Under the pieces are notes generated by a model, which saw only the letters and a list, made by a program, of their open reading frames with translations, searched no databases and was not told the origin of the DNA. The position numbers and the translations under genes were made by a program. A DNA stretch of 64,000 nt from Antedon bifida (Eukaryota > Echinodermata > Crinoidea > Comatulida > Antedonidae). The DNA lies in NCBI GenBank assembly GCA_963402885.1, contig OY727103.1, forward strand, positions 17,634,085 through 17,698,084, written 5' to 3'. The first letter of the stretch is position 1. Each line of letters opens with the position of its first letter. Shown piece by piece: positions 1 to 13,230 of the stretch.

Positions 1-2869
1 ATTGCAAAAATCAAGAGAAAATAGTGAAATTAAAAATTATGAAAATCATTAGAAAATATGAAAATCAATAAAAAATAGAATAGTACAATCATTGGATAAC
101 GACTAATAGTTTATTCTGAGTCAGAATGGCATACCACAGAGATTTATAAACAGGTTTGTGAAGCCATTATCCTGACTTTACGCAAAGCACTTAAGTCAAG
201 AATATGAAATTTATGGTCATTGTTTCTAGGCTTGTTCTAATGAAAAAGAAATTTATTCAATATTAAAAATTTCTTAAATTAGTAAAGATTGTATAGAATT
301 TAATTAGTACTATATTTGAACCATCATTTTATGTCTAATTACTTAATTTTTAATTATTAGTTTCAATTTAATTGAAGTATTGAAATTTATTTATATTAAA
401 TTTTAATTTTTTATTTGTGAGCAATAATATTGAATAACTTAATGCTATGTTAAGCACAGTATTATGAGTAATGCTAATAATAATAGGAAATTAATTTTCT
501 TTTTATAAGCAATCGTAAACTGTACGTTAACATAACATTAAGACATCCGCCGCTAGGATACTACAACAAAGTATTCCATTGTTATGTTTTTAATGGTACT
601 TATTTTATAAAATATAACATTATTTATTGATTTGTATGGTATTCAATTTTTGTTATGGCCATTTCAACTTTTGTTAAAATAATCTATTGGATATAAAATC
701 TATACCATTAAATTTAACCACCATTTCTTATGTTTTTGTCAATATTTGAACTGTGTGTAAATAGGACCTTTTCAATACCACAACAATACTGTACATTATT
801 CAATAAAACGCTATACATTCATTAATTTTGATGGCCCTAAATTTTCAAGATTTGAAAATAAAATAATTTTAATCTAATTTGTGAATCATTATCATTTATC
901 TTAAGAAAAAGCCAGTTTATTTTTAGGTTTCTTTAATCTTTGAGTGACGTTTTTTTTCCATGATTGTTTTATTTCCACGAAAATTAAGTCTATACGAAAA
1001 TAAAAGCTCTGTTGTTTGTCTTGCGAGATATTTGTCTGGTACGTCGTATTTTCTGTAATGAGTTTTATTGTCATTTGTTATACGTCTTGTTGCCCATTTA
1101 GACAAGCAATCACATGCATAAAAGCACTTTGTCAATCCCGTAACAATGCGTAATGTGATAAAGATATACCCATGTCTGTCACAGAGATATTGCTGATGGC
1201 TGTTTTGCGACAGACAACACTGGATGACGGACAGAGAATAAAAGCATTATCTGTATTCAAGTATTTATTTATATTTATTCATTTGTCTTTTCTAATTTTC
1301 AAAAAAAAATTTGTTTGTGTCAAAATTAAAATAGATTAATTAATTTAACTAACTATATTTGAAATTTATCCGGATTGAACCAAACACTTTAAAATTAGGT
1401 ACTGTGCCTAGCAACAGTGCCACTACTTTCCGTATTATCCAATCCTCAAGTATAATCCTACCTACACGTCTATGTTGACTTCTGATACAAAACTGGTAAA
1501 TCCATTGATAATGCAATCCAAGTATAATCCCACCCCTAATTTTCACCAAATTTTGTATCAGTATATATCCTTGATAAAGGGTCACTTTATCATCACAATA
1601 TAACATCTTTGGTACCGCTTTACCAAGCAGTAGGCCTACTTTTAAAAAGATTTAAATCAAATCAACCGTCTGTGAATTTGCATACTGTACTGCTAATGTA
1701 CAGTACTTGCGTTCACAATTTATTATCGACAAAAAACAAAGAATGGAAAAAAATTGTAATTAGCATGTGCTATAAAAATATGGTGGATAGTTAATAGTGT
1801 TTTTATTCATATATACAACAACAAAGTGTCATATTTTTCTGACCTTTGACCTAAGGTGATCCAATAGATATCCTGCAGGTGTACATATCTTCATATAGAC
1901 CATTACTGTCAAATCATATCACAATATGAATTTGATAACCGATATTAAAATGCCTTTCTTGTCGATTCATTACGTGACTATTGTGGAGATTCTTGTTTTG
2001 GTTGTGTGTTGTTGCTTTCAGGGGTCGGACATTGTAACTCGTTCATATAAACACATCCTCTGTTTTTTCATGCTTGTCGAAATATTTAACAATGTTTATT
2101 CAGTCTTGCTTTTGGTGGTGAAACTCTAGTTTTTGATAAACGTAACCTTTGTCAGTCTGAATCGGGCTTATCAGGTTTCCTTAAATCTATTAAAATCGTT
2201 ATTAAATTTGCAAACCAGCTGATTTTATGTGTTGTTTCATGCTTGTTTAAGAGTTTATTTAGCTGTGCTTTTTTGGTGGTGAAACTATTAGGAATCTAAT
2301 TTTTTTTCAATAGATTTTCAGGATCATATAGTCTACAGTTACTATAATATCAATTTGTTATAATTTGGAATTTAGTCAATTCAACTGACCTATATAAATT
2401 TCACGGCAGCAGAGATCGGGATGCATGGTTGTTGCGATCAGAGCTTGCAGTTTGGGTGTGGTAGCGAGGAACAATCACGCCCATCATCTTTATTCTCACG
2501 ATAATAATTTATTGATGACCAATACACAAACACACAACCAGTAGGTATATTAAGGATAAAATGATCGAGCGAGGCTAGCCCACACACGTGTTACACACAC
2601 GGTCATGCACTCGATGTTGCGGATGCGAAACTCATGAATAACAAGTTAGAAAGAACTGACGGAATGAGGACTTCCCTTCTTGTTGAGGCTGGCGCGGCCG
2701 AGCCTATGTCCAGTAAGAAAAAACCTAAATAAAGGACGCCGTTGTAGATATAACAAAATATTTTATTACAATAATATTGATTACAATTTAAAAAAACATT
2801 GTTTTGATGAAATATAAAGTGCGTCTTTACTCTTATACATCGACGATATAAAAAATACCAATATTTTAC
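1..2869. other. AT-rich DNA, no gene seen
   Basis: Only short spurious frames. Around 2045-2295 a GGTGGTGAAACT block is duplicated. 2401-2720 is more GC-rich but matches nothing I recognise. Confidence 0.5.
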
Positions 2870-2930
2870 TCTCAGTTAGGGGGTGCGTATTATACACAGG
2901 TGCGACTTATACACTGAAATATACGGTATG
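2870..2930. mobile_element. transposon terminus of the TATAAGTCGCACC type
   Basis: The minus strand reads TACCGTATATTTCAGTGTAT, AAGTCGCACCTGTG. Such TACCGTA...TATAAGTCGCACC ends recur in many animal DNA transposons as I recall. The other end was not found in the 500 bp to the left. Confidence 0.35.
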
Positions 2931-3325
2931 TGAATTTGTAGTCCAAGATTTGTAATAATTGGAAACCTTATTTCCTAACCAAAACACTCAATATTTGTAA
3001 AAATCGTAGGCGTAGTGCAAGTATAAATAACATCTGCTACTCCAAACTTGTTATTTAATTTATTCATTAATTTAATACTCCAGATCTATAGGTGTACTTT
3101 CAATAGAACTTTAAATTTATAATTAATTATACAGGAAATTATTAATCTTCTTCTAGTATGCAACTTTAAGTAAATTGAAATTAAACAATTGGTTTAAAAA
3201 AGCAATTTGTAATCAGAATGCTTTTGAATGCTTTCCAGAATTGAAATCGGAAAAAAATAAGCAATTTATTTTTTGTTTGCTGGCCAACAATACCAATATA
3301 TCACTACAGTCTGGCTATCTTAATT

Positions 3326-3489
3326 AAGCTCTGTCTACACGATCAAACTTTATGTAACAAAAAAATGTGATGTGCCCATATATGGACACAATGATGTCAT
3401 ATCACTACCATGTTTGGACATATCACTACCATATTTGGGCACATCACACTTTTTTTTATCAAACTAGTTTGATACTGTAGGCAGAGCTT
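3326..3489. mobile_element. MITE family A copy, full length
   Basis: Terminal inverted repeats TAAGCTCTGTCTACAC ... GTAGGCAGAGCTT, with an interior of CCATATATGGACA, ATGATGTCATATCACTACC and GGGCACATCACAC. This is the reference copy of a family of about 15 in the window, about 120-165 bp each. Flanking TA dinucleotides at several copies suggest Tc1/mariner-type TA insertion. Confidence 0.85.
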
Positions 3490-5041
3490 TTCTAACAGTT
3501 AGCTGATCATACAGAAATTTATAAATTGGCAGTGATTGCGGCAACTGACGGACTAATTCACTTGTGTGAACGTGTAGAAATCTAGGTGCCAAAACTAGAA
3601 AAAATATCTATAAAATACATTATTTGCCTTCAAGAATCTTCCACAGGATGGTATTTAAGGTCAATTCACACACGAATATAAACACACATCTTTTATATTT
3701 AGTATTCATCAATGTTTCTCTAGCCTTTGGCGTACTTTTTTATGAAGCTAAGAAACAGGTCTCATGAGTGTTTTGCTGCTGTTTATTGCTGTAGGCCTTG
3801 ATAATGTAAACTTGGCATTATTCCTACTGGACCCATAAATGTGTGCTGAAAGTGGTGTTATGTTTCATGTTGAGTAACACCACATAATTAGATGTTGAAA
3901 TAATGCTTTGTTTAAATGTAAACATTTGAACATTAGGTGTTACTGTAGGCCACTACTGCCTGTATTTGTATTGAGTGCTATTGTATTTATTGAGTGCTTC
4001 TACTCACTCTGTACTTTGTGAATTGAGTGCTACTCTTTGTATTAAGTTGTTTATGCTTTATTTGAATAATGGGCTATATTATTATTACAATACAGGATAA
4101 ATGTGTGAATTTGACTCCCTGTAAACAAGAATTTAGTTCTTGTAGCCACTGCTGGCATGAGCACGCTCAAACTTCCAGCCCTTTGATCGAACATATAGCT
4201 TAGTGTTGGCGTGGTACTTTTCCAAATGTTAAAGTTTATTTAATTCATTTTCATTGTATTGCATAGAGAATTCTACATCACATTAGCTCTAGTATCAGGT
4301 TCTTGAATGTTATAATCACGTATTGTACAACAGATAATGGGGTTAGTCACCCCAGTATTTATTGAAAATATGGAAACCTGTTGCTTACTTTAATACAAGT
4401 CACTCTTTCACACAGTTTTAGTATAGGTCTACATTCCAAAATGCTTAGTGGGACTGCACCCTGTGACTCACATAGGTCAGCCCCTTGCTACCTACTGCTT
4501 GGTACTCTACATTCCTGTGGTTGTTTTCCAGATCATACTCTACATTGGGATGTGCTACCATTAATTAATAGTCATCCTTCCTGTCCCCTCCCCTTTATAT
4601 GTTTAATTTTTGGTTAAATACATATTTTACACATTTTAATAATATTGTTTTGCCTGGGATACACATGCAGTTTTAAAACAACAAAACATGCTTTAATATA
4701 TGATGAAGAAGTAAGTTGAGATGGGTCCATTTTTGCAAGATAATTGACACTCTTGGAGTCATGCAACAGACAAATGAGTATGATTTAAAGAAGCATAAAT
4801 CATTCTCAAGTTTTAAAACTTGATATTCTGTAGCACTTAAAATACTAAACTCATTATTCATAAAGACCTCAAGTGTTTTAAAATCTTGAGGGAAATTTTG
4901 GAACCAACCCAATGCTATTCTATTTAGTGGTTTTTTCAAGATGCTTTTTAGGTGATTTTAAAATAAACATCAATAGTTGATTTGATCAGACTAGACTATT
5001 TTACATTATTAAATGTATTCTTATATGATTTTAATCGTATC
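3490..5041. other. no gene or repeat recognised
   Basis: AT-rich; TGAGTGCTA-type motifs repeat loosely at 3970-4030. No splice-bounded coding segment seen. Confidence 0.45.
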
Positions 5042-5705
5042 CGGATATTCACCCCCTGGACATTTACCCCCCGGAAAACTACCCCCCGGACAACCACCAC
5101 CTGGACAACTACCCCCTTAGGACAACTACCCCTTTAGGACAACTACCCCCCGGACAACTACCCCCTTAGGACAACAACCCCCTTAGGACAACTACCCCCT
5201 GGACAACTACCCCCCGGACAATTAGCCCCTAGGAACAACCTGACTCTGCAACAGTGTATAATAGGTAGTTGACCGGGGGGTAGTTGTCCTAAGGGGGTAG
5301 TTGTCCTAAGGGGGGTAGTTGTCCTAAGGGGGGTAGTTGTCTGGGGGGTAGTTGTCCGGGGGGTAGTTGTCCGGGGGGTTGTTATCCTAAGGGGGTAGTT
5401 GTCCTAAGGGGGTAGTTGTCCGGGGAGTAGTTGTCCGGGGGGTAGTTGTCCTAAGGGGGTAGTTGTCCGGGTGGTAAACATCCGGGGGGTAACTGTCTAG
5501 GGGGTAGGTGTCCTAAGGGGGTAGTTGTCCGGGTGGTAAACATCCGGGGGGTAACTGTCTAGGGGGTAGTTGTCCTAAGGGGGTAGTTGTCCGGGTGGTA
5601 AACATCCGGGGGGTAACTGTCTAGGGGGTAGTTGTCCTAAGGGGGTAGTTGTCCGGGTGGTAAACATCCGGGGGGTAACTGTCTAGGGGGTAGGTGTCCT
5701 AGAAC
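5042..5705. repeat. palindromic minisatellite: C-rich arm then its inverted G-rich arm
   Basis: The left arm (about 5049-5232) repeats GGACAACTACCCCC on the plus strand. After a spacer of about 30 nt, the right arm (about 5262-5705) repeats the reverse complement GGGGGTAGTTGTCC. The far right is a higher-order repeat of about 62 bp containing GGTAAACATCCGGGGGGTAA. Runs of five or six G every 14-15 bases could also form G-quadruplexes. Confidence 0.85.
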
Positions 5706-5723
5706 CGATTTTAATACATAATA

Positions 5724-6396
5724 CAGTAGAACCCTTGCTTTGGGACACTCTATTGATGGAACACTTTCCCGTGGAACGAACGAAAGGATGAATGTTTAAC
5801 ACTACGACTAACCCTATTCAGAGGACATCCCTATTAAGGTAAACATGGTGGGTCCTGAAGGTGTCCCTATAATAGAGGTTCTATTGTGAACAACTCCTAT
5901 TGACGTGACATCCCTATCAAGGGTATATTTGTTGGGTCCTGAAAGTGTCCCTTTAAAATAAAAGTAGGGTTATGATGTGAACAATCTTTTATTCATGGGA
6001 CATATCCCTATCAAGGGTATATTTGTTTGATCCTACACTGTAGAGGACATCCTATTAGAGACATCACTATAAAGGGTACATTTGTTGGTTCCTGAAGGTG
6101 TCCCTTTAATAGGGATTCTACTATGAATAACTCCCTACTTATCGGACATCATCCCTATAAGGGTACTGTACATTTGTTGGTTCCTGAAGGTGTCCCTTTA
6201 ATAGGGATTCTACTGTGAATAACTCCCTACTTATCGGACATCCCTATAAGGGTACTGTACATTTGTTGGTTCCTGAAGGTGTCCCTTTAATAGGGATTCT
6301 ACTATGAATAACTCCCTACTTATCGGACATCATCCCTATAAGGGTACTGTACATTTGTTGGGTCCTGAAAGTGTCTCTTTAATGGTGTTTCTACTG
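5724..6396. mobile_element. family B (TA/CAGT-ended, pogo-like) element with tandemly expanded interior
   Basis: Bounded by TA-CAGTAGAACCCTTG and TTTCTACTG-TA. Inside, a unit with CCCTATAAGGGTACTGTACA, TTGTTGG, TCCTGAAGGTGTCCC and AATAACTCCCTACTTATCGG repeats about every 85-96 bp from about 6030. TA flanks and CAGT/ACTG tips are the style of pogo/Tigger elements; the family assignment is inference. Confidence 0.7.
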
Positions 6397-8027
6397 TAAT
6401 TCCAATTTTGAATTTAAAGTATGCTACTGTATGTCTCTTTATTTAAGCCACAATCTTTCTGATTCCAGACAATGATATGATTAGATGCACTGTAAAAACT
6501 TCCACATCTTTTGCAGCATAAATAATGCATTGCATATGCTGCTAATTTGAATATGATTGTATTGTAATTTTCTATTTAAAGTGTTCACAATGTGTTGTGT
6601 GTTTGTTGTGTTTCTCAAGGTATGTGTAAACACTAATCAAATCAAAAGGAATTCCCAATTTTATCCGCGGATGGACAACAATACTTTTCTTCGTCTGAAA
6701 TCTGTTTAGAGCATTGTTATTTCGAAATTTATGGTTTGCGTTTGTGTTGTCTTTCAAACTGCTCATTTGTGGCGTCCGTCCGCATCAAGACTAACGTGTA
6801 AATAATCACACTTTTTTTTATGATTAACTTTAGCGTGCAACTCTGAGATGCGGTTGATAAAATATTTACATAAACTTTAACACTACTAGTGGAATTTCAA
6901 TATTGAATTACAATTTCAAGTATATTTGAAACCAGTTTTACACTTCCTGAAATTTAATTTATAATTTATTTTTTTTATGAGGATAAAAAATGTCTGCAAA
7001 TGAATGGTTTTTGATAATGATTTACTTTTAATTTTGACAAACGATCCGCCAAATCGTATGTGTATCAATATAAAATGTGAAATATAAAACAGAGCCTATA
7101 GGACACCTATGTATTCATGGGACATCCCTATTCAATGGAAGCTTAAACTTAGTATAAATCTTTACCTATGTTATTCAGCCATACATTTTGAATTTGATAA
7201 TAAATTTCATAAAATATAATATTTTGTGTTTATGCGTTACATAGTTTCACCGTTCTACTTCATAAATTGTTAGATAATATGACCTAGATAAAGATATGTC
7301 CATGAAGTTTAAGCCCCAATTATCACTCTGTCATATTCTTCCTACACACGATTATATAGATCCATCATTTTGAGTTTGATAATAAATTTCTGCCATAAAA
7401 TATACGACTGTTATTCTTACATTGTGTAATGCTATATAAATTCACCATTTGCTTGAATATAATATAATCCAATATTGGAAACGCTCAGTCTGCCTTTGCA
7501 CGCAATAAGCCGCCGATCTACAGGTTGACAGAATTTCATTGATTTTGATATCCAATAACATGCATGCATAATTACCACGATCGCAAAAGCTTTCGCAATG
7601 AACATATACTGCAGTGACTAGCAGTAAATTTGCCTAGATCTACTACACTGTATTTACCTTTATTCATAATGGCTTGCCTCTGTTGCTGTTTAATAATGAG
7701 GGATCATAATTTATCTTTTAGCAGTATATTTATTGACAATGTTTTCTCATTTCCATATTCATTCATGAATTCTTGTATAATCGTTTACATTGACCTTTTA
7801 CTACTAGATAGATAGAATTTTAAAAAACATGGAATATTTATTTTTGAACCTAATTATTGTTGATACAATAATTTTCACATTTTAATTAGCATCTCGCGCC
7901 TTTAGTTATAATATAAAATGACAACCTACAAATCATTTTTATAATTTGTCAATGTATTGTATCTTGTCTAAATTTCCATACAAAATTTCTGTTGACTACT
8001 GTATCATGTATGTAATTAATTATATTA
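6397..8027. other. no gene recognised
   Basis: AT-rich; two similar TTTTGAATTTGATAATAAATTT blocks (about 7188 and 7368) suggest an old duplication. Confidence 0.45.
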
Positions 8028-8165
8028 CTATAGAACCTCTCATTTTGGAAACTCCTATTTAAGGGACATTCCTCTTTAAGGGACATCCCCATATAAGGGA
8101 CACCCCTATCCAGGGAACACTGTATATTATGTTTTAACACTATTGATCACTATTTAAGGGACACA
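8028..8165. repeat. family B debris
   Basis: TATAGAACCTCTCATTTTGG followed by three AAGGGACA units; right end lost. Comparable fragments lie at 23925-24095, 24290-24330, 25310-25385, 33005-33160, 40735-41105 and 44100-44230. Confidence 0.5.
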
Positions 8166-9780
8166 AAAGTTATAGTACGGTATATTATATTCTTTAAAAC
8201 CAGTACTGACATTTATACATGTTATTTTGACCGTTAGGCTATAACGGTCAAAAGAAACATTAAATGGACAATTGTTTTAAAAATTGACAACCAAATACTG
8301 TAAACCTCATGTCATTGTATTGAAAGAAATTCTAACATACACATTGATAATATATTAGAAATATCAATTATTTCATAATGTCGCCATATTGCATTACTAG
8401 CGCATCTCTAATATTAATCAACATCTTTTATCTATACCTTTTGTGTACACTTCACGCTTGAATGACCTGTGTGACCTCGTTGTGAACTGTGCCGTGAACC
8501 TGCTATCATTATCAATCCAAGCGTGTTGCAGCGAGATGGCTGGACACTGAAACTGTTTGATAAGATATGTTTTCTTAACGATAACTAGTGATGATTACTA
8601 TTTTGTCCTCAGACTTTCAAATAATTTGTAAAAATAAATTTATGAATCAAAATTATTCTACTGCAGTAACTACATAATACATTGCTACTGTAATAGCATA
8701 TGATTTTAGTTAATTTGTTTCATTGTAGAATGAGGCAGTCTTTGCAATAAACATTGTGTATAATACCCCCAAAAAAGGTTGTTAAATAATTGTAATAGGC
8801 AAAATAACATTATTTTTGACATGGTCCCTATGTAAAATGTCAGATGATTAAAATTCTGTATTATTTATACAGTATTTTGTTTCATCCATTAGTGAAAATT
8901 GTACATGAATATAGCAGTATTATTATTGATAATAATAAACCTGATGCTTCTATTAATCGTAAGATTTGCTCATTTTACTAAATGAAATACAAGTAAAATT
9001 CAAGTTTTTCTTACATAATTAGAGGACAATTTTAGAAGCTAGCAAGATGTAGCCTACCCAAAAAGGGTATGTGGACATTTATTGAATTCTAAATTTTTAG
9101 TTTCCTTTTCTGTTTCTTAATGCAATTATTAAAAACATCAATTATATATTCATAGATTCCTTAACAAATTTAATTTATTCATAAATTGATTAGCTATTAA
9201 TAATTCATAATCTTTTATCAATCTGATTAAATTAATATTCAATAATTAATAATAAATAAATGATCAAGTTATTAATTATTATTGAGTTTATTCTCAGAAC
9301 TTCTTTATGTTATAGAGTTGAATCTTAAATTGAATTATGTAACTTAATCATAAAAGTATTGTTATTATTTAATGGTGCATTCAATTATAATTTGATTATG
9401 ATAACTCATAATAAAATATGGAGTATAATCGTGATAATGATTGTGTTTTCGTTGACAGTTTGTCTTATAAAATGTTTACATATTAATGTTGATAATTATA
9501 TTAATTAACGGTCCATTATCGTCAACATGGTAGTCATCCTGTCTCCTGTAATGTATTATGCAATGCCTCAGTGTCTACGAGTTTATTTAGGAGATGAATA
9601 AAATGCTTTAAGAAATAGCATTCCAAACTACATAACAGCATTATCATAGTACATCCGTATAACATGATTTTCTGTAGACTTAACTTCTGTGGTCGTATTC
9701 ACTGTAAGGAAAACATGTAACTTTAAAAGTTGGCAATTCTAATAATATTGAATATATAATTTAAGGCAAATTCTATATTT
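8166..9780. other. no gene recognised
   Basis: AT-rich, with very A/T-dense stretches at 9110-9300. A GC-richer patch at 8450-8550 has no exon structure. Confidence 0.45.
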
Positions 9781-10050
9781 AGACTTATGTGAAATACTTA
9801 AAGGGAGATTTCTCACTTATGTGAGATTGTTGAATACTTCCATTTGGGCACTGTATTTTTTCTATAGTGCCATGTGGTCATATTCACACTTTAGGCTAAG
9901 AAAATGTACTTACACCCTTAAAATAAATCTCATATCTAAATAAATACCATTTAACATGTTATAGACTTAAGTGAAATACTTAATTATAGGAAATTTTTCA
10001 CTTAAGTGTGATTGGTGAATACTGCCATTGGGCTCTAGTATTTTTCCATT
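9781..10050. repeat. pair of direct repeats of about 88 bp
   Basis: AGACTTATGTGAAATACTTA (9781) and AGACTTAAGTGAAATACTTA (9963) each lead to CACTTA-GTGAGATT-GTGAATACT and CCATTTGGGC segments. Each copy can also fold on itself. Confidence 0.6.
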
Positions 10051-10095
10051 TCTTGGCTCCTGATATACAGGTGGTCAAGAAACAAAATCAGAAAT

Positions 10096-10267
10096 TAGGC
10101 TTGGTTCTTACTTGGACGTAACGCAATGGCGTAACGCAATGACGTACACACAACCCAAGTGAGTTGACCAATCACAAATGACCGTTTCGATGATTCCTCA
10201 CGTCATGATTAATCAAATTATTTTTGATGTTCTTACGTCCCTGTGTAGCATCCTAGTAGGAACTCTT
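10096..10267. mobile_element. inverted-repeat element (family E), imperfect ends
   Basis: Left end GGTTCTTACTTGGACGTAAC; the reverse complement of the right end is GAGTTCCTACTAGGATGCTA. About 170 bp, higher GC than the flanks, no ORF. Confidence 0.5.
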
Positions 10268-10812
10268 TAATATTAAAATAACAGTAGCTAGTTCTTATTA
10301 ACAGAGAGCAGCTGACAAACCATTTAAACAACTTGAACTTTGTTCTCAATTATAAAAAAAAAACATTTAATTATAAAGGAAGCTACAATTTATCTAATTG
10401 TACATAGTCGACAGTAGAATAAATATTAATTGTACACATACAAAGAAATAGATATTTACTGCATTGCTATTATGCAAATATCCCAATTATTTCTATTATT
10501 AGATAATCAATTATTTCTTTTAATTGAAATTCTATCCATGCTGACAATACAAGCATTGTGTGGCACTGTGTTTGCTCTTTACGTTGCGGTAACGATGAAA
10601 GGTCTTTTGGCTTTCGTTGCTTACTGCATAATGAACTAATACTAATTGCATCAATTCTATCATGATGTGTTACAGAGAGTTACAGAAAACAATTCGTTTT
10701 ATGGACACACATTTTAACATTTTAAAGGATGGGAGACATGTAATGTATGACACTTGTGGATCTTGTGTGTTGATAAGCTAGAAAATTACAGATGCTTGAT
10801 TTCACAACTTTT

Positions 10813-10875
10813 AAGCTCTGTCTACACTATCAAACTTGTGACAAAAATGTGCTGTGTCTATACCATATTGTTCCC
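10813..10875. mobile_element. MITE family A fragment (left end)
   Basis: AAGCTCTGTCTACACTATC followed by a diverged interior that soon loses similarity. A run of C follows at about 10887-10900. Confidence 0.6.
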
Positions 10876-11272
10876 TAATAAACTCCCTCCCCCCCCCCCC
10901 CTTCATTTTTTGTTCATTTTCTAATTAACACACCTTAGTGCCCAATCTATATAAACCGAGGATTCTCACGTTTAGAATTGGTTTTCAGCCCGGAAAGTCA
11001 CATTTTTCAGCGACTGTGATAACGATGTATGCTAACAGCGTGACAAACATAGGCCTACAACGGGCGCATAGGGTAATTCGGACACTGGACGTTTTTTTTT
11101 TAAATTCGCGACAACATACATCGCTGGTCTTTAAAAACCAGGAAAACAACGGGGATCAGACAATCGCATGTTTATTCACACAACACGGAATTGATACAAG
11201 GCGTCTGGTTCATGAAGACCTTTCGAGTTGTTAGAACTTTTCAAAGTTGAGGGTGGATGTCAATAAACACGC

Positions 11273-11296
11273 TCAGAGCCATATATATGGCTCTGA
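11273..11296. repeat. perfect 24-bp palindrome
   Basis: TCAGAGCCATAT and its exact inverse meet without a spacer; AACACGC lies on both sides in direct orientation. Confidence 0.7.
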
Positions 11297-13230
11297 ACAC
11301 GCTGTTTCTGTTGTGAAGAGGGACAACGAAGAACGCTACATCATCGGCCATTTGCCACAAGAGCAATCCAAGATTTTTTTTTAAACATAAAGGCGAAGTA
11401 AAAGTAAAAATTACAGCTAAACGGAGGCACAATAGCATAGCAGGGGGTTTGGAGGTACCCTGTGTACCCAAAAAAACATTGATTGACCGTCTGAAGCAAC
11501 CTGCTTAACCATACTGTACAAACACCAATCTGTCTTGAATTAACAAACTTGGTCACTCACCTCTCAATACAATGTTACAAATATTTATTAAATTAATGTT
11601 TTGTCTGCTTAAATTTCCTCATTGTGATGTCATGATAATTTGTGAATGCTTAAATATTTTGTTAATGTCTCTAACAATAAATAAACCTACATTTGATGTG
11701 TTTGTTTTTCCATCTTTTGATCACACTTCCCTTCCCTATGTATTTTCAACAGGTCCAAATCTTTTGTTGAAAACTTCTTTCTTATGTCAAAAATCTTCTC
11801 CCTAAAACGGTCACACTTCTATTGGACCTAACCCTTTTTCTAACCTCTTTCCTGACATGATATAGGCTTATAAGTAAATTGTACTACTGTACTACTACTA
11901 CAGTATATGATCTTGATTGAAAATGTTCATCTTGTTTGAAGTATATGATCTTGGTGCAATACTTATATCATACATTATTTAATCTGTATATGGGTTTCTT
12001 AAATGCACCACCTCTCCAAGGTCGGCCAGCGTAAACTACAAAGCACTTAGTGGAGTAAGAAATCCATTCTTTCTATGTCTTCTATTGTTTTCAAGAGTAA
12101 GACAAATCAATACAATTTGCGGCATAAAAGTATGTAGTGTTTTTCCCACCAGTCGAGCAATAATCAGCTGCAAGTGCAGACAATGTAACCATTTGGCAGC
12201 CACGTTTGAAGGTAAAAAAATTGCAAATTTAGAGTAATTAAGAATTTCTAGGTTGACAGATGTTAAGTGCAAGTGATTTCAGCCTTAAATCTGTCAAAGG
12301 GAAAGTGGAAGGTAATCTATGAATACTTCTTTGTAGCTATTTAATTAATTTTACAATAGTTGTATTTTTAATTTAAAAGTAAACATGTACTAGAGTTAAT
12401 AAGTACTGTCGTCCCAAATTAAATTTTCTATCTAAATATAAATTTCCCATGGGAAGCATATCCCATTTGTTGTGTGTTAAAATTGGATATTTTATGTTAA
12501 ATGTTCATTAGTCTGGGGCCAGTTGCTATAATCACCAATATTGTCCTTAAGTATTTTATTTATATTTATTATTTATTTATTAGACTTTATAACTGCATAT
12601 CTGAATTATTTATTCTTAGTTGTTTAAATTAGATTCTATGAAAAAATATGTCAAAGTATTAAATCTGAATAAATAAGAAAAAGGTAATGATAAAATCAAT
12701 AAATAAATTTGGTTTCATTAAATTGAAGAGAATACAAAATGCGTCAAATTGAATTCTCCCAAGGCCAAATTATTCTGGCTACATTATGTTGTTGCATCAT
12801 TAGTCTTAATTGAATCAGGGATAGCTTGTAAATAAATTCAGCTCCTGGGTGTACAAGTGACAAATGTATGAATTTTAGTGTACTCATCGTCAGTCAGAGT
12901 GTCTTTTACCCAGTTTCATTTTAAGGCATTTTGCCAAGCTTAATGTGTACCTAGCATCTATCTTAAGACGCTTTATAACCTTATAAAATCTTGGTGCCAA
13001 ACCTTTACTCTTTGACACCCTATGAAGCTTGTATACATCTCCAATAGCACCCAATGTCAGATGGATACTCTTGGGCTGGCTCAAATGTCCATTAATAGCA
13101 GGACTGAGAAATCTTTATTTTATTATAATCTACTGTAATTTAATATTTTACTAATACTATAGCTATAACAATATGACGAAAGTAAGAAAAAATATAAATA
13201 AGAAAACAAGCAAGAAGGATTCTGACATTT

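Larger units (their letters stand above)
10268..13230. other. no gene recognised apart from the listed MITE fragment and palindrome
   Basis: 10940-11560 is more GC-balanced and may be a decayed transposon around the palindrome; its frames match no family I know. The rest is AT-rich. Confidence 0.4.

Noticed and set aside
4381..4617. 78-codon plus-strand frame with a Cys/His-rich peptide
   Set aside because: No signal, domain, splice signals or recognisable family; length is within chance.
10938..11234. 98-codon plus-strand frame
   Set aside because: It lies in a GC-richer patch, perhaps decayed transposon; no motif, and no polyadenylation or splice structure that supports a gene.
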